From: Rhodospirillaceae bacterium
GTDB taxonomy: Bacteria > Pseudomonadota > Alphaproteobacteria > TMED109
Length of the DNA: 44,461 nt
NCBI GenBank assembly: GCA_902527765.1
Contig: CABZPW010000004.1
Location: 1 to 44,461, forward strand
Direction of reading: 5' to 3'
The position numbers and the translations under genes were made by a program. The notes under the pieces were generated by a model. That model was not told the DNA's origin, ran no database searches, and saw nothing but the letters and a program-made list of their open reading frames with translations. Shown one piece after another: positions 19,644 to 30,400 of this stretch. Each line of letters opens with the position of its first letter. The first letter of the stretch is position 1.

Positions 19644-20156
19644 ATGTCAAAAAAGAAAATAAGAGAAATAATCAGAGTCAATCAAGCAGGAGAACTTGGA
19701 GCTATACAAATATATAAAGGCCAGTTAGCAGTACTTAAAAATAAGTCCATAGCTAATGACCTAAAAGATATGTTGAGTAAAGAAAAAAAGCATTATGATA
19801 AATTTAATGAATTGTTAAACTTATACAAAGTAAGACCAACGGTTTTAAGTCCTATTTGGAAGACGGGAGCATTTGGACTCGGAGTAGTTACTGCTATACT
19901 AGGAAAAAAAGCCACTCATGCATGTACTGAAGCAGTAGAGGAAGTAATTATTGATCATTACCAAAAACAAACTCAGTACCTTACAGGCAAAGATAACAAT
20001 TTGGCTAAAGTTACTAAAAAATTTTGTGAAGAAGAAAAGGAACATCTTGATTTTGCAAGTGAGCATGATACGGGTTCTGACTTATTCCATAGTGCTTTAA
20101 AAAAAGGAATTAAGCTACTTTCCAAAAGCGCTATTAAAATTTCTGAAAAAGTATAA
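19644..20156 (+). CDS. coq7: Demethoxyubiquinone hydroxylase (COQ7)
   Basis: 'IRVNQAGELGAIQIYKGQ', 'EKKHYDKFNELL', 'ACTEAVEEVIIDHY', 'CEEEKEHLDFA' di-iron motifs. Confidence 0.93.
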   Translation: MSKKKIREIIRVNQAGELGAIQIYKGQLAVLKNKSIANDLKDMLSKEKKHYDKFNELLNLYKVRPTVLSPIWKTGAFGLGVVTAILGKKATHACTEAVEEVIIDHYQKQTQYLTGKDNNLAKVTKKFCEEEKEHLDFASEHDTGSDLFHSALKKGIKLLSKSAIKISEKV

Positions 20157-20158
20157 TT

Positions 20159-20494
20159 TTAAATACTAAAGGATTCACCGCAGCCACAGCGAGCTGTTTC
20201 GTTTGGATTTTCAAAAGTGAACCCTCTTTTAAACTTGTCTTCTTTCCAATCTATAGTCGAACCAATAACAAACAATATTGCACTGGGATCAATTACAAAA
20301 GTCACACCATCTTTTTTTATAACCTCATCTTGCTCATTAAAACTTTTTGCATGTACTACATCGTATGTCATGCCAGAACAACCGCCTTTTTTGATCTCTA
20401 CTCTTAATCCAATACTAGTACTATCTAGACTAACCAACTCCCTCGCCTTATCTACTGCCTGTTGGGTAATATTTACTGCTATTTCTTTTTTCAT
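20159..20494 (-). CDS. Iron-sulfur cluster assembly accessory protein (SufA/IscA/ErpA family)
   Basis: 'LRVEIKKGGCSGMTYDV', C-terminal 'ARCGCGESFSI'. Confidence 0.92.
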   Translation of the reverse strand: MKKEIAVNITQQAVDKARELVSLDSTSIGLRVEIKKGGCSGMTYDVVHAKSFNEQDEVIKKDGVTFVIDPSAILFVIGSTIDWKEDKFKRGFTFENPNETARCGCGESFSI

Positions 20495-20505
20495 ATAATC
20501 CCTTT

Positions 20506-20817
20506 TTACATTAATCCTAATTCAAGCTTTGCTGCATCAGTCATATTATCCTGAGTCCATGGTGGATCCCAGGTAATTTCTACTTTAACCTCATTAACAC
20601 CTTTTAATAAAGAAACTACATCTGCTACTTTTTCAGGTATAGTTTGAGCTTCTGGACAGTTTGGAGTAGTTAAAGTCATTATAATATCAACATTATTATC
20701 TTCCTTTATTCTTATATCATAAATGAGCCCTAATTCATATATAGAAACAGGTATCTCAGGATCGTATACGCCTTGTAAGGCTTCAATTATATCATCTTTT
20801 AATGTACTTTTGCTCAT
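20506..20817 (-). CDS. SUF-associated MIP18/PaaD-like (SufT-type) protein
   Basis: 'LQGVYDPEIPVSIYELGLIYDIRI', 'MTLTTPNCPEAQTIP', 'EITWDPPWTQDNMTDAAKLELG'. Confidence 0.9.
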   Translation of the reverse strand: MSKSTLKDDIIEALQGVYDPEIPVSIYELGLIYDIRIKEDNNVDIIMTLTTPNCPEAQTIPEKVADVVSLLKGVNEVKVEITWDPPWTQDNMTDAAKLELGLM

Positions 20818-20819
20818 AA

Positions 20820-22028
20820 TTACTGTAGGTATTTTACTATATCCTTCAAATTAATTAAAAAATTATCTATATCTTCTTCATTGTTATAAACTCCAAAAGA
20901 AACCCTTAACGTGGTGTCTACATTAAAATGTCGCATGGCCGGTTGAGCACAATGATGTCCAGCTCTTACAGATATGCCTCTATTATCTAATAATAATGCT
21001 ACATCATGAGGATGACTTCCTTCAACTAAGAAAGACACTATTCCTAGTCTTTTTTCAGGTTCTCCAACTATTCTAATATAATTTAGGCTTTTCAACTTTT
21101 CATATAATATTTTTGTAAGGTAATTACTATGTTCAGTAATTTTATTAATTCCAATTTCATTCATAAAATCTATTGCCGATGATAAAGCTATTGCTCCTAC
21201 TATATTAGGAGTACCTGCTTCAAACTTATTAGGAATATTTGCATACGTAGACTTCTGAATAGAAACAAAATCTATCATCTCACCACCTGTTTGGTATGGA
21301 TTAAGTTTTTCAAGCCACTCCTTATTACCATAAAGAGCACCTATACCAGAGGGACCATAAATCTTATGCCCAGAAATCACATAAAAATCTGGCTGTATTT
21401 CATTTATATCAATTTCAACATGTGGTGCAGCTTGACAACCATCAACCAAAGTTATAATACCTCTTTTTTTTGCCTCTAAACATATTTCTTTTATTGGCAA
21501 AATAGAACCAATAGAGTTAGTAATATGAGGCAAAGAAATAATTTTTGTTCTTTTTGTAATGCATTTTATTAATTCCTCTACTAATATATTTCCATTATTA
21601 TCAGGTTTTAACTCTACTATTTTAGCCCCTGTTTTTTTTGCTGCAATTTGCCAGGGTACAATATTTGAATGATGTTCAAGTGTGCTGATTATGACTTCAT
21701 CATCTTGACTAAGAAAACTATCTGCTAATGAACTTGCAATTAAATTAATTCCCTCTGTTGCTCCTCTAGTAAAAATAATTTGTTTAGAGCTTTTAACATT
21801 TAAAAATTTTGCTACCTTTTCTCTTGATGCTTCATATTTATCTGTAGCCATTTGACTTAATTTATATATTCCCCTGTGAACATTTGCATAACTATTTTCA
21901 TAAGTATGTTTTATATCGTTAATGACACTGTAAGGTTTTTGTGAAGAAGCGGCAGAATCTAGATAAATGACTTTTTTGCCATCTATTTTTTTATTTAAAA
22001 TTGGAAAGTTTTCTTTAATATTACGCAT
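20820..22028 (-). CDS. sufS: Cysteine desulfurase SufS
   Basis: 'VIYLDSAASSQKP', 'ANVHRGIYKLSQ', 'VISGHKIYGPSGIGALYG' (PLP Lys), 'VRAGHHCAQPAMRHF'. Confidence 0.95.
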   Translation of the reverse strand: MRNIKENFPILNKKIDGKKVIYLDSAASSQKPYSVINDIKHTYENSYANVHRGIYKLSQMATDKYEASREKVAKFLNVKSSKQIIFTRGATEGINLIASSLADSFLSQDDEVIISTLEHHSNIVPWQIAAKKTGAKIVELKPDNNGNILVEELIKCITKRTKIISLPHITNSIGSILPIKEICLEAKKRGIITLVDGCQAAPHVEIDINEIQPDFYVISGHKIYGPSGIGALYGNKEWLEKLNPYQTGGEMIDFVSIQKSTYANIPNKFEAGTPNIVGAIALSSAIDFMNEIGINKITEHSNYLTKILYEKLKSLNYIRIVGEPEKRLGIVSFLVEGSHPHDVALLLDNRGISVRAGHHCAQPAMRHFNVDTTLRVSFGVYNNEEDIDNFLINLKDIVKYLQ

Positions 22029-22036
22029 ATAAATTA

Positions 22037-23329
22037 TTATTTTTCATTTATTTGGTTGAAAAATTCATCTATCAGATTTCTACTCAACTCACTGTTATCT
22101 TCAATGTCTAAACCTATTTCATTAATAAACGCATGTATTAACAAAATTATGGCATCTTTTTTTTTTATACCTCTACTTTGCATATAAAAAATACTGTTAT
22201 TATCTATCTCTCCAAAAGATGCTCCATGCTTACATTTTACATCATCCTCTAATATTTCTAATTCAGGTTTAGAAAAAGATGTTGCTTTTCTGTTGAGCAA
22301 TAAAGACTTAGAATAAAAACTAGCATCGCTGCCTTTTGCATTTTTGTTAACACAGATTTTTCCATTGATAGCAGTTTTACTATTTTTAGCACTTATTAGT
22401 CTCCAATTTTGATCACTCTTAGAAGCCCTTCCTATATGTGTTACTTTACAAAATACATCAGATTCATCTTTATTATTAGATAAAATTATTCCTGAGATAT
22501 TGGCTGTAGAATTTTCTTTATTTAAAAAGACTCTAATATCTTCTTTAGATCTTTCTCTATTTAAAACTTTTAAATTTAGTTCTGCGTTCTCATCAATATG
22601 ACAATTAATTGAAGAGGTTTTTATTCCTGTGGAAATTCTTTCTTGTATACTTGAAAAGGTTAAGTTTGAATCTTTCCTGATAAAAATCTCTTTCAAGCTA
22701 TTGTTCCATGACCCAACATCATGGGAAATCTCTTGAAAAGAAGCCTTTGAACCTTCTTTACAAACAATGATAATGTAAGGGTTAATTACTATTTCTGGTT
22801 CTATATTAGAAAAACTATGAATTATATTTATTGTTTCGTTAATATATTTAGCTTTTTCAACTTCAATTACTGTACCAAAGCTTAATAGACTGTTAAGTGA
22901 AATAAAGTAAGTAGGTTTTTTATCTTTTATGCCTGATAACCTACTTTCAGCATAATCAGATGGATTATTAAATAAAATATTTTTAAATTCTGGATTTTTA
23001 TTAATATAATCTGACAAAGAAAAAATATTTATACTACTTTCTTTTTTCAGTGATGAAGCTTCTTGACTGTAATGTCCGTCAATAAAAAATATACTATTAG
23101 GTAATTTGCGCTGTTCTTGTTTAATATAATCTTTTTTAATGGAATTCTCTAAAAGAACCTTCCAGCTAGTTTCTTTTATTGAGTTAGTTTTAAAATTTTT
23201 CCACTCTTCAGTTCCAGCGTTTGGAATTTCTTCACTTATAATTTCTAATATCGCATTTTGATCTAGCCACTTTTTTTCATCAATAAAGTCACTAGTCTTT
23301 AATTTATTTATATATTCCTTCAAATACAA
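22037..23329 (-). CDS. sufD: Fe-S cluster assembly protein SufD
   Basis: Position in suf operon and 'KSLLLNRKATSFSKPELEILEDDVKCKHGASFGEIDNNSIFYMQSRGI'. Confidence 0.93.
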   Translation of the reverse strand: MYLKEYINKLKTSDFIDEKKWLDQNAILEIISEEIPNAGTEEWKNFKTNSIKETSWKVLLENSIKKDYIKQEQRKLPNSIFFIDGHYSQEASSLKKESSINIFSLSDYINKNPEFKNILFNNPSDYAESRLSGIKDKKPTYFISLNSLLSFGTVIEVEKAKYINETINIIHSFSNIEPEIVINPYIIIVCKEGSKASFQEISHDVGSWNNSLKEIFIRKDSNLTFSSIQERISTGIKTSSINCHIDENAELNLKVLNRERSKEDIRVFLNKENSTANISGIILSNNKDESDVFCKVTHIGRASKSDQNWRLISAKNSKTAINGKICVNKNAKGSDASFYSKSLLLNRKATSFSKPELEILEDDVKCKHGASFGEIDNNSIFYMQSRGIKKKDAIILLIHAFINEIGLDIEDNSELSRNLIDEFFNQINEK

Positions 23330-24067
23330 TTATACAAACTCCTGATAGCCTTTTTCTTCTAAAGTTTTAACTAGATTGTAATCTCCAGATTTAATTATTT
23401 TACCTTCATTAAAAATATGTACTTCATCAGGCTTAATATAGTCTAACAACCTTTGATAATGAGTTATGATAAGCAAACTATTATTTTCATTACTGTATTT
23501 AGAAACTCCATCAGATATAACCTTTAAAGCATCAATGTCTAAACCTGAATCTATTTCATCTAATATACAAAGTTTAGGTTTCATCATTAACATATGAAAA
23601 ATCTCATTTTTCTTCTTTTCTCCACCAGAAAAACCAGTATTTAAATCCCTAGATAAAAAGCTAGCGTCAAGATTTAATCTTTTACTCAAATCTTTACATT
23701 CTTCTAAAAACTCCCTTGTATTTAAGTCTTTCTCACCATTATACTTTCTAATTGAATTAAGTGCCGTTCTTAAAAAAGAGCTATTAGCAATACCTGGTAT
23801 TTCTACAGGATATTGAAATGCTAAATATATACCCTTAGCAGCTCTTTCTTCCGGGTCTAATTCAAGAATATTAATACCATTAAAAAAAATTTTCCCATTA
23901 TTAATTTGATATCCGTGTTTTCCTGCAATAACATTTGATAATGTAGATTTACCAGATCCATTAGGCCCCATTATAGCAACTTTTTTACCTCTCTCTATTT
24001 CAAGGTTTAAGCTATTAATAATAATTTTATTCTGTACTGATACAGACAGATTTTTAATTTCTAACAC
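23330..24067 (-). CDS. sufC: Fe-S cluster assembly ATPase SufC
   Basis: Walker A 'GPNGSGKSTLSN', 'FSGGEKKKNEI', 'CILDEIDSGLDIDAL'. Confidence 0.96.
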   Translation of the reverse strand: MLEIKNLSVSVQNKIIINSLNLEIERGKKVAIMGPNGSGKSTLSNVIAGKHGYQINNGKIFFNGINILELDPEERAAKGIYLAFQYPVEIPGIANSSFLRTALNSIRKYNGEKDLNTREFLEECKDLSKRLNLDASFLSRDLNTGFSGGEKKKNEIFHMLMMKPKLCILDEIDSGLDIDALKVISDGVSKYSNENNSLLIITHYQRLLDYIKPDEVHIFNEGKIIKSGDYNLVKTLEEKGYQEFV

Positions 24068-24069
24068 AA

Positions 24070-25542
24070 CTAACCTACTGCCCCCTCTAAGCTTAACTCT
24101 AATAGTTTTTTTGCTTCCACTGCAAACTCCATTGGTAGATTTTTCAATACTTCCCTACAAAACCCGTTAACTATTAATGCTGTTGCATCTTCTTCATTTA
24201 TTCCTCTTTGCCTACAATAAAAAAGTTGCTCTTCACTAATTTTAGAAGTAGTTGCTTCATGTGCTACATCAGAAAGTTCGTTTCTAACATTAATATACGG
24301 TACCGTATGTGCACCACAATCATTTCCTATTAATAAAGAATCGCACTGTGTAAAATTCTTAGCATTACTTGCATTTGGCAATACACTTACTAATCCTCTA
24401 TAAGTTTGTTGGCCCTTACCAGCAGAGATTCCTTTTGATACGATTCTTGAAGAAGTATTTTTGCCCAGATGAATCATCTTTGTGCCGGTATCAGCCTGTT
24501 GCATATTGTTTGATAACGCTACTGAATAAAATTCGCCTTTGGAATTATTTCCTTTTAAAATTACGCTTGGATATTTCCAGGTTACCGCTGATCCAGTTTC
24601 CACCTGCGTCCAAGAAATTTTAGAGTTATCACCTAAGCATGTTCCTCTCTTTGTGACAAAATTATATATTCCGCCATTACCATTTTTATCTCCTGGATAC
24701 CAATTTTGTACCGTAGAATATTTAATTTCAGCATCTTCTAAGGCAACCAACTCTACTACTGCTGCATGAAGTTGATTCTCATCCCGCATTGGAGCCGTAC
24801 AACCTTCAAGATAAGACACATAAGACCCTCTATCAGCAATAATTAGTGTTCTTTCAAATTGACCAGTATTCGCAGCATTTATTCTGAAATAAGTGCTTAA
24901 TTCCATAGGGCATTTCACATTAGGTGGTATATAAACAAATGATCCATCACTAAATACTGCTGAATTTAAATTAGAAAAAAAATTGTCATTTGTAGGGACA
25001 ACACTTCCCAAATATTTTTTTACTAAATCAGGATGATTTTGTACAGCTTCTGAAAAAGAACAAAAAATTATTCCTAACTTATTTAATTCATCTTTAAAAG
25101 TTGTTGCTACTGAAACACTATCAAATACGGCATCAATTGCTACTTTATGACTATTTTTAATACCAGCTAAAAACTCCTGTTCTTTAAGCGGAATACCTAG
25201 TTTATTATAAGCTCTAAGTAATTCAGGATCTATTTCATCCAGTGATTTTGGTTTTTCTTCATCTGACTTTGGAGCCGCAAAGTAGTGTATATCTTGAAAA
25301 TTAATATTATCATATTTAAGATTTGCCCACTTTGGCATCTCATATTTTCTTTTTTTCCACATATCAAAAGCATTTAATCTCCAGTTTAGAAGCCATTGAG
25401 GTTCATTCTTTTTCTTTGATATAAACTTTACTATATCAACATTTAGCCCTTTGGGAGCAAACTCTTGTTCAATATCTGTTGTGAAACCATATTTATATTC
25501 ACTGGCTTCTTCAACTATTTTTGCAGTTTCACTTGTTGTCAT
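24070..25542 (-). CDS. sufB: Fe-S cluster assembly scaffold SufB
   Basis: '[12 protein letters not shown]', '[43 protein letters not shown]', '[18 protein letters not shown]'. Confidence 0.97.
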   Translation of the reverse strand: MTTSETAKIVEEASEYKYGFTTDIEQEFAPKGLNVDIVKFISKKKNEPQWLLNWRLNAFDMWKKRKYEMPKWANLKYDNINFQDIHYFAAPKSDEEKPKSLDEIDPELLRAYNKLGIPLKEQEFLAGIKNSHKVAIDAVFDSVSVATTFKDELNKLGIIFCSFSEAVQNHPDLVKKYLGSVVPTNDNFFSNLNSAVFSDGSFVYIPPNVKCPMELSTYFRINAANTGQFERTLIIADRGSYVSYLEGCTAPMRDENQLHAAVVELVALEDAEIKYSTVQNWYPGDKNGNGGIYNFVTKRGTCLGDNSKISWTQVETGSAVTWKYPSVILKGNNSKGEFYSVALSNNMQQADTGTKMIHLGKNTSSRIVSKGISAGKGQQTYRGLVSVLPNASNAKNFTQCDSLLIGNDCGAHTVPYINVRNELSDVAHEATTSKISEEQLFYCRQRGINEEDATALIVNGFCREVLKNLPMEFAVEAKKLLELSLEGAVG

Positions 25543-25565
25543 AATTTTTCCGTAATAGTTTTAAA

Positions 25566-25985
25566 TTATTGATAATTAAATTTTTTACTTTTGATATCCT
25601 TAATTTTTATATTTTCTAAAGTATTATTTATTTCTGTATTAACGAAACTCCATATATTTTTCGTATTACATACACTAAATAGATTACAATTATTAGCATT
25701 TTTATTCAGACAATCTGTAAGTAAAACTGGTCCCTCTATCGCTTCTATTAGTTCTCTAATAGAAATATTATCAAGACCTTTCTTTAATCTATAACCTCCT
25801 TTAGTACCTCTAAAAGGTTCTAAAAAATTTGTCTTTACTAACTGAGCTAATAGTTTGTTAACAGTAGCTTTATGCAGTTTAGTTTTTTCTACAATATCTT
25901 GGGAAGATAGTATTTCTTTCTCAGAACCACTAAACGCATAAATAATAGAAACTGCATAATCAGCTAATCTAGTTACCTTTAACAT
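25566..25985 (-). CDS. Rrf2-family transcriptional regulator of the SUF system (IscR/RirA-like)
   Basis: 'MLKVTRLADYAVSIIYAF', winged-helix 'RGTKGGYRLKKGLDNISIRELIEAIEGPVLLTDC', cysteine triad C-x7-C-x5-C; immediately upstream of sufB. Confidence 0.92.
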   Translation of the reverse strand: MLKVTRLADYAVSIIYAFSGSEKEILSSQDIVEKTKLHKATVNKLLAQLVKTNFLEPFRGTKGGYRLKKGLDNISIRELIEAIEGPVLLTDCLNKNANNCNLFSVCNTKNIWSFVNTEINNTLENIKIKDIKSKKFNYQ

Positions 25986-25991
25986 AATTAT

Positions 25992-26019
25992 AATATAGAC
26001 TATTTTAGTAAACTATCAA
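25992..26019 (-). promoter_or_regulatory. Predicted promoter (TTGATA-N16-TATATT) with embedded IscR type-1-like operator upstream of the suf regulator
   Basis: Minus strand: TTGATAGTTTACTAAAATAGTCTATATT. The 22-mer ATAGTTTACTAAAATAGTCTAT (plus coordinates 25995-26016) resembles the E. coli IscR type-1 consensus ATASYYGACTRWWWYAGTCRRSTAT. Confidence 0.55.
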
Positions 26020-27416
26020 GAGGACAAGTGGCCATGAATAGCTGAAGCTGCTTCTCTTCCTTCTCTTATAGCCCATACTACTAATGATTGCCCCCTTCTT
26101 GCATCACCTGCCGCATAAATGGAGTTATCTGACGTCAAATAATTTTTAGTATCTGCTAATAAGTTACCCTTTTCATCTTTTTTTAGTTTAGACTGACTAA
26201 TTAAACCATCGTGTTTGGGGTGAACAAAACCCATAGCTAAAAGCACCAAATCAGCTTTGATAAAAAATTCTGAATTTTTTATTGGTTTTAGCGAAGAATC
26301 TAATTTAATACATTCTAATCCCTTTACTTTTCCATTTGCGGTTTTAAAAGATTTAGTCATAACTGACCAGTCTCTAACTGCTCCTTCTTCCTGAGATGAA
26401 GAGGTTCTTAGTTTATGAGGCCAATATGGCCAGGTTAGTTCTTTATTTTCTCTTTTTGGAGGCATTGGCATAATCTCTAGCTGAGTAACTTTTTTTGCAC
26501 CTTGCCTAAAAGATGTTCCAATACAATCAGATCCTGTATCGCCGCCTCCAATAACTACGACATGTTTATCTTTTGCATTTATTTTGATTTCACTATTTTT
26601 AATTTCTCCAGAAACCGCTTTATTTTGCAATGGCAAGAAATCCATAGCAGGATAAATTCCTTCAACATTTCTGCCAGGAATATTCAAATCTCTTGCTTCT
26701 TCAGAACCAATAGTAATTAATGTGGCATCAAATTTCCTCTTAATTTCTGTTAGAGTGATATCGCTTCCTACCTCAACCGAAGTTTTAAAATTAACACCCT
26801 CTTTTCTCATTTGATCAATCCTTCTATCAATTAAATTCTTTTCCATCTTAAAGTCAGGTATCCCGTACCTAAGCAATCCTCCAATTTTTTTATTTTTTTC
26901 AAATACTGTAACCTTATAACCGATACGAGCCAATTGTTGTGCAGCTGCTAATCCTGCTGGACCTGAGCCAATAATTGCAATACTTTTATTAATTTTTTTT
27001 TGTGCGATTTCTGGTTTAATCCAGCCATTACTCCATGCTTTATCAACTATTGAGCACTCTATAGTTTTAATTGTTACAGGAGTATCTTCAATATTTAAAG
27101 TACATGCTGCTTCACATGGTGCTGGGCAAATACGTCCAGTGAACTCTGGAAAGTTATTGGTTGAATGAAGAACCTCAATAGCTTTCTTAAAATCTCCTTC
27201 ATAAACAAGATTATTCCAATCAGGAATAATATTATTTACAGGGCAACCAGAGTGACAGTATGGGATACCACAATCCATGCACCTAGATGCTTGATTTTTT
27301 AGTTCAGTTGCATTTAGAGGCTTAGTAAATTCTTTAAAGTTTTTAAGCCTTTGCTTCACATCAATATATTGTCTATCTTTTCTATTATGCTCTATAAAAC
27401 CTGTAACTTTAGCCAT
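26016..27416 (-). CDS. gltD: Glutamate synthase small subunit
   Basis: 'CMDCGIPYCHSGCPVNNIIPDWN', 'GRICPAPCEAACTL', 'AIIGSGPAGLAAAQQLAR', 'VVIGGGDTGSDCIG'. Confidence 0.96.
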   Translation of the reverse strand: MAKVTGFIEHNRKDRQYIDVKQRLKNFKEFTKPLNATELKNQASRCMDCGIPYCHSGCPVNNIIPDWNNLVYEGDFKKAIEVLHSTNNFPEFTGRICPAPCEAACTLNIEDTPVTIKTIECSIVDKAWSNGWIKPEIAQKKINKSIAIIGSGPAGLAAAQQLARIGYKVTVFEKNKKIGGLLRYGIPDFKMEKNLIDRRIDQMRKEGVNFKTSVEVGSDITLTEIKRKFDATLITIGSEEARDLNIPGRNVEGIYPAMDFLPLQNKAVSGEIKNSEIKINAKDKHVVVIGGGDTGSDCIGTSFRQGAKKVTQLEIMPMPPKRENKELTWPYWPHKLRTSSSQEEGAVRDWSVMTKSFKTANGKVKGLECIKLDSSLKPIKNSEFFIKADLVLLAMGFVHPKHDGLISQSKLKKDEKGNLLADTKNYLTSDNSIYAAGDARRGQSLVVWAIREGREAASAIHGHLSS

Positions 27417-27424
27417 TGCTTAAA

Positions 27425-30400
27425 TTATCCTTTCTTTCTTGCTTTTACTTTATATACCTGCTCATTATTAGAAAGTGCTCGTTTATAATCAGTTGGTAGA
27501 ACTAATTTGAAATTTTTAATAGTAACATCAAAATTACTTAGTATATTGAAGGCTTCTTTACTATTTGTATAGCTAAAATGTCTTGTAAGTAAATAATATA
27601 TTCTTTCAGCATGGTAATTGAGCATATGATCATTTAAAAAATTACGGTTAAGTATTTTTTTATTTAATTTCTGAGTATTCTTAACTTTTAATAACTCTAT
27701 CAATGAAAAATTACAATTATCACCAAAATTGTTATCTTTATCCAAAACATAAGCTAATCCTCCTGACATTCCAGCTCCAAAGTTTTTGCCAGTTTTGCCT
27801 AAACAAAGAACAACACCGCCTGTCATATATTCGCATCCATGATCTCCTAAACCTTCAACTACTGCCCAAGCACCAGAGTTTCTAACTGCAAATCTTTCTC
27901 CTGCTATACCTCTAAAATAACACTCGCCTGCAATAGCTCCATATAGAACTGTGTTACCAACAATTATACTTTTTTCCGGAATAATTTTGGAGTCTGATGT
28001 TGGTTTAATAACTATTTTTCCACCACACAAACCTTTTCCTACATAATCATTACCTTCTCCCTCTAAATGCAGAGTAATACCATATGATGTAAAAGCTCCA
28101 AAAGACTGTCCTGCTGTACCCTTTAAATTTATCTTTACTGTATCTTCTTTTAATCCTTCATGGCCGAATTTTTTAGCTAAATGACCAGAAAACATAGCTC
28201 CAAGTGACCTGTCTGTATTTTTAATTTTATCATCTATAACTATCTGCTTTCCTTTTGTATAAATACTATTAAAAATATTTATAAACTTTCTATCCTTTAT
28301 ATATTTTAAATTATGTTCTTGCTTTTGAGTATTAAATACATCTACTCCTTTAACTTTTTTCGGCGCATAAAAAAGTTTACTAAAATCTAGTCCTTTAGTT
28401 TTCCAATTTGAGATAGCTTTATTGAATTGTAATTTATCTGTTCTTCCAATTATGTCATCTAACTTTTTAAAGCCCATTTCAGCTAAAATATTTCTTACTT
28501 CTTCCGCTATAAAAAAGAAAAATTTAATAACGTCTTCTGGCGTACCTTTAAATTTTTTTCTTAATTCAGGTCTTTGCGTAGCTATACCAACTGGACAAGT
28601 ATTAAGATGGCATTTTCTCATCATAATACAGCCTATTGATATTAAAGGTGCAGTAGAAAAACCAAATTCATCCGCACCTAATAAAGCTCCTATTATTACA
28701 TCTTTTCCCGTTCTTAGACCTCCATCAACCTGCAAAGAAATCCTACTTCTTAAATTATTAAGTACTAAAGTTTGTTGAGTTTCTGCTAACCCTAATTCCC
28801 ATGGTGACCCTGCATGTTTTATAGAAGTAAGAGGGCTGGCTCCAGTACCTCCTTCAAACCCAGATATTGTTATATGATCTGCTTTGGCTTTAGCTACTCC
28901 AGCCGCTACTGTTCCAACTCCTACTTCAGAAACTAGTTTTACTGAAATTCTAGCTTTCGGATTTACATTTTTTAAATCAAAAATCAATTGCGCCAAGTCT
29001 TCAATAGAGTATATGTCATGATGTGGTGGTGGAGATATCAATCCGACACCAGGAGTAGAAAATCTTACATCTGCAATAACTTGGTCAACTTTATGACCTG
29101 GTAATTGTCCTCCTTCACCTGGCTTAGCTCCTTGAGCTATTTTAATTTGTATATCAGTACTATTTACTAAATATTCAGTAGTTACCCCAAATCTACCTGA
29201 CGCAACTTGTTTTATGGCGCTTTTTAAATTATCACCATTTTTTCTTAGTTTATATCTATCTCTCTCTTCTCCGCCTTCTCCTGTATTTGATCTCCCCCCA
29301 AGTGAATTCATAGCTATTGCAAGTGTAGTATGTGCTTCTCTGCTTATTGACCCAAAAGACATAGCACCGGTAGAAAATCTTTTTACAATACTCTCAGCAG
29401 GCTCTACATCTTTAAGGTTAATTTTCTTTTTTGCTTTTTTAATAGAAAACAAGCTTCTTGGATTTATAATACCCTTTCTTTCACCATTAATATAGTTTGC
29501 GTATTCATTATATTTATCTTGGTTATTTGATTTTATAGAATGTTGTAATGTACTTATTGAAAAAGGATCCCATGCATGATCTTCGCCTTTAATTCTATAA
29601 GCATATTCTCCTCCAACATCTAATTCATTTTTTTTCAAAGCTTTAAGATTTAAAGCAGCTTGATGTCTTTTTTTTGTTTCTATAATTATCTCTTCGAAGC
29701 CCGCTCCCTCAATAAGTGAAGAGGTACCTGTAAAATAATTATCAATAAATTTAGAATTTAGCCCTACAGCATCAAAAATTTGTGCCCCGTTGTAAGATTG
29801 ATAGGTTGAAATACCCATTTTAGACATTACTTTTAAAATTCCTTTTCCCACTGCTGTAACATAATTTTTTTCTATATCATTGAAGTTATTCCTTGAAATT
29901 TGCTTATGCTCTTTTGCTAACCTCTTTACTGCCTCTAATGCTAAATAAGGGTAGACTGCTTCTGCTCCATAACCAGCTAATACACAAAAATGATGTACCT
30001 CTCTGGCTTCCCCTGACTCAGCAATAATACTGCATTCAGTTCTAAGTCCTTTTTCTATGAGATGATGGTGCACTGCAGATACTGCAAGCAATGATGGAAA
30101 AGCTACTTCCTCAGAAGAAATATTTTTATCAGATAAAATTAAAATCTTTGTTTTATCCTGTCTTATTGATTTTTCTGCTAGCGTCTTTATATCATTTAAT
30201 TTTTTAAATATATTATTCAAACTATCGTTTTTGTTAAATAGTATATTTATTCTTTTATTCTTAAAATTTTTTTTATCTTTTTTACCCAAATCAGATATGT
30301 TGTATATGTCATTAGTATTAAGAATAGGTTGTTTGAGAAAAATTCTTTTTTTATCATCAAGTTCTAAGTTTAATAAGTTTGCTCTTGCTCCTAAATAAGA

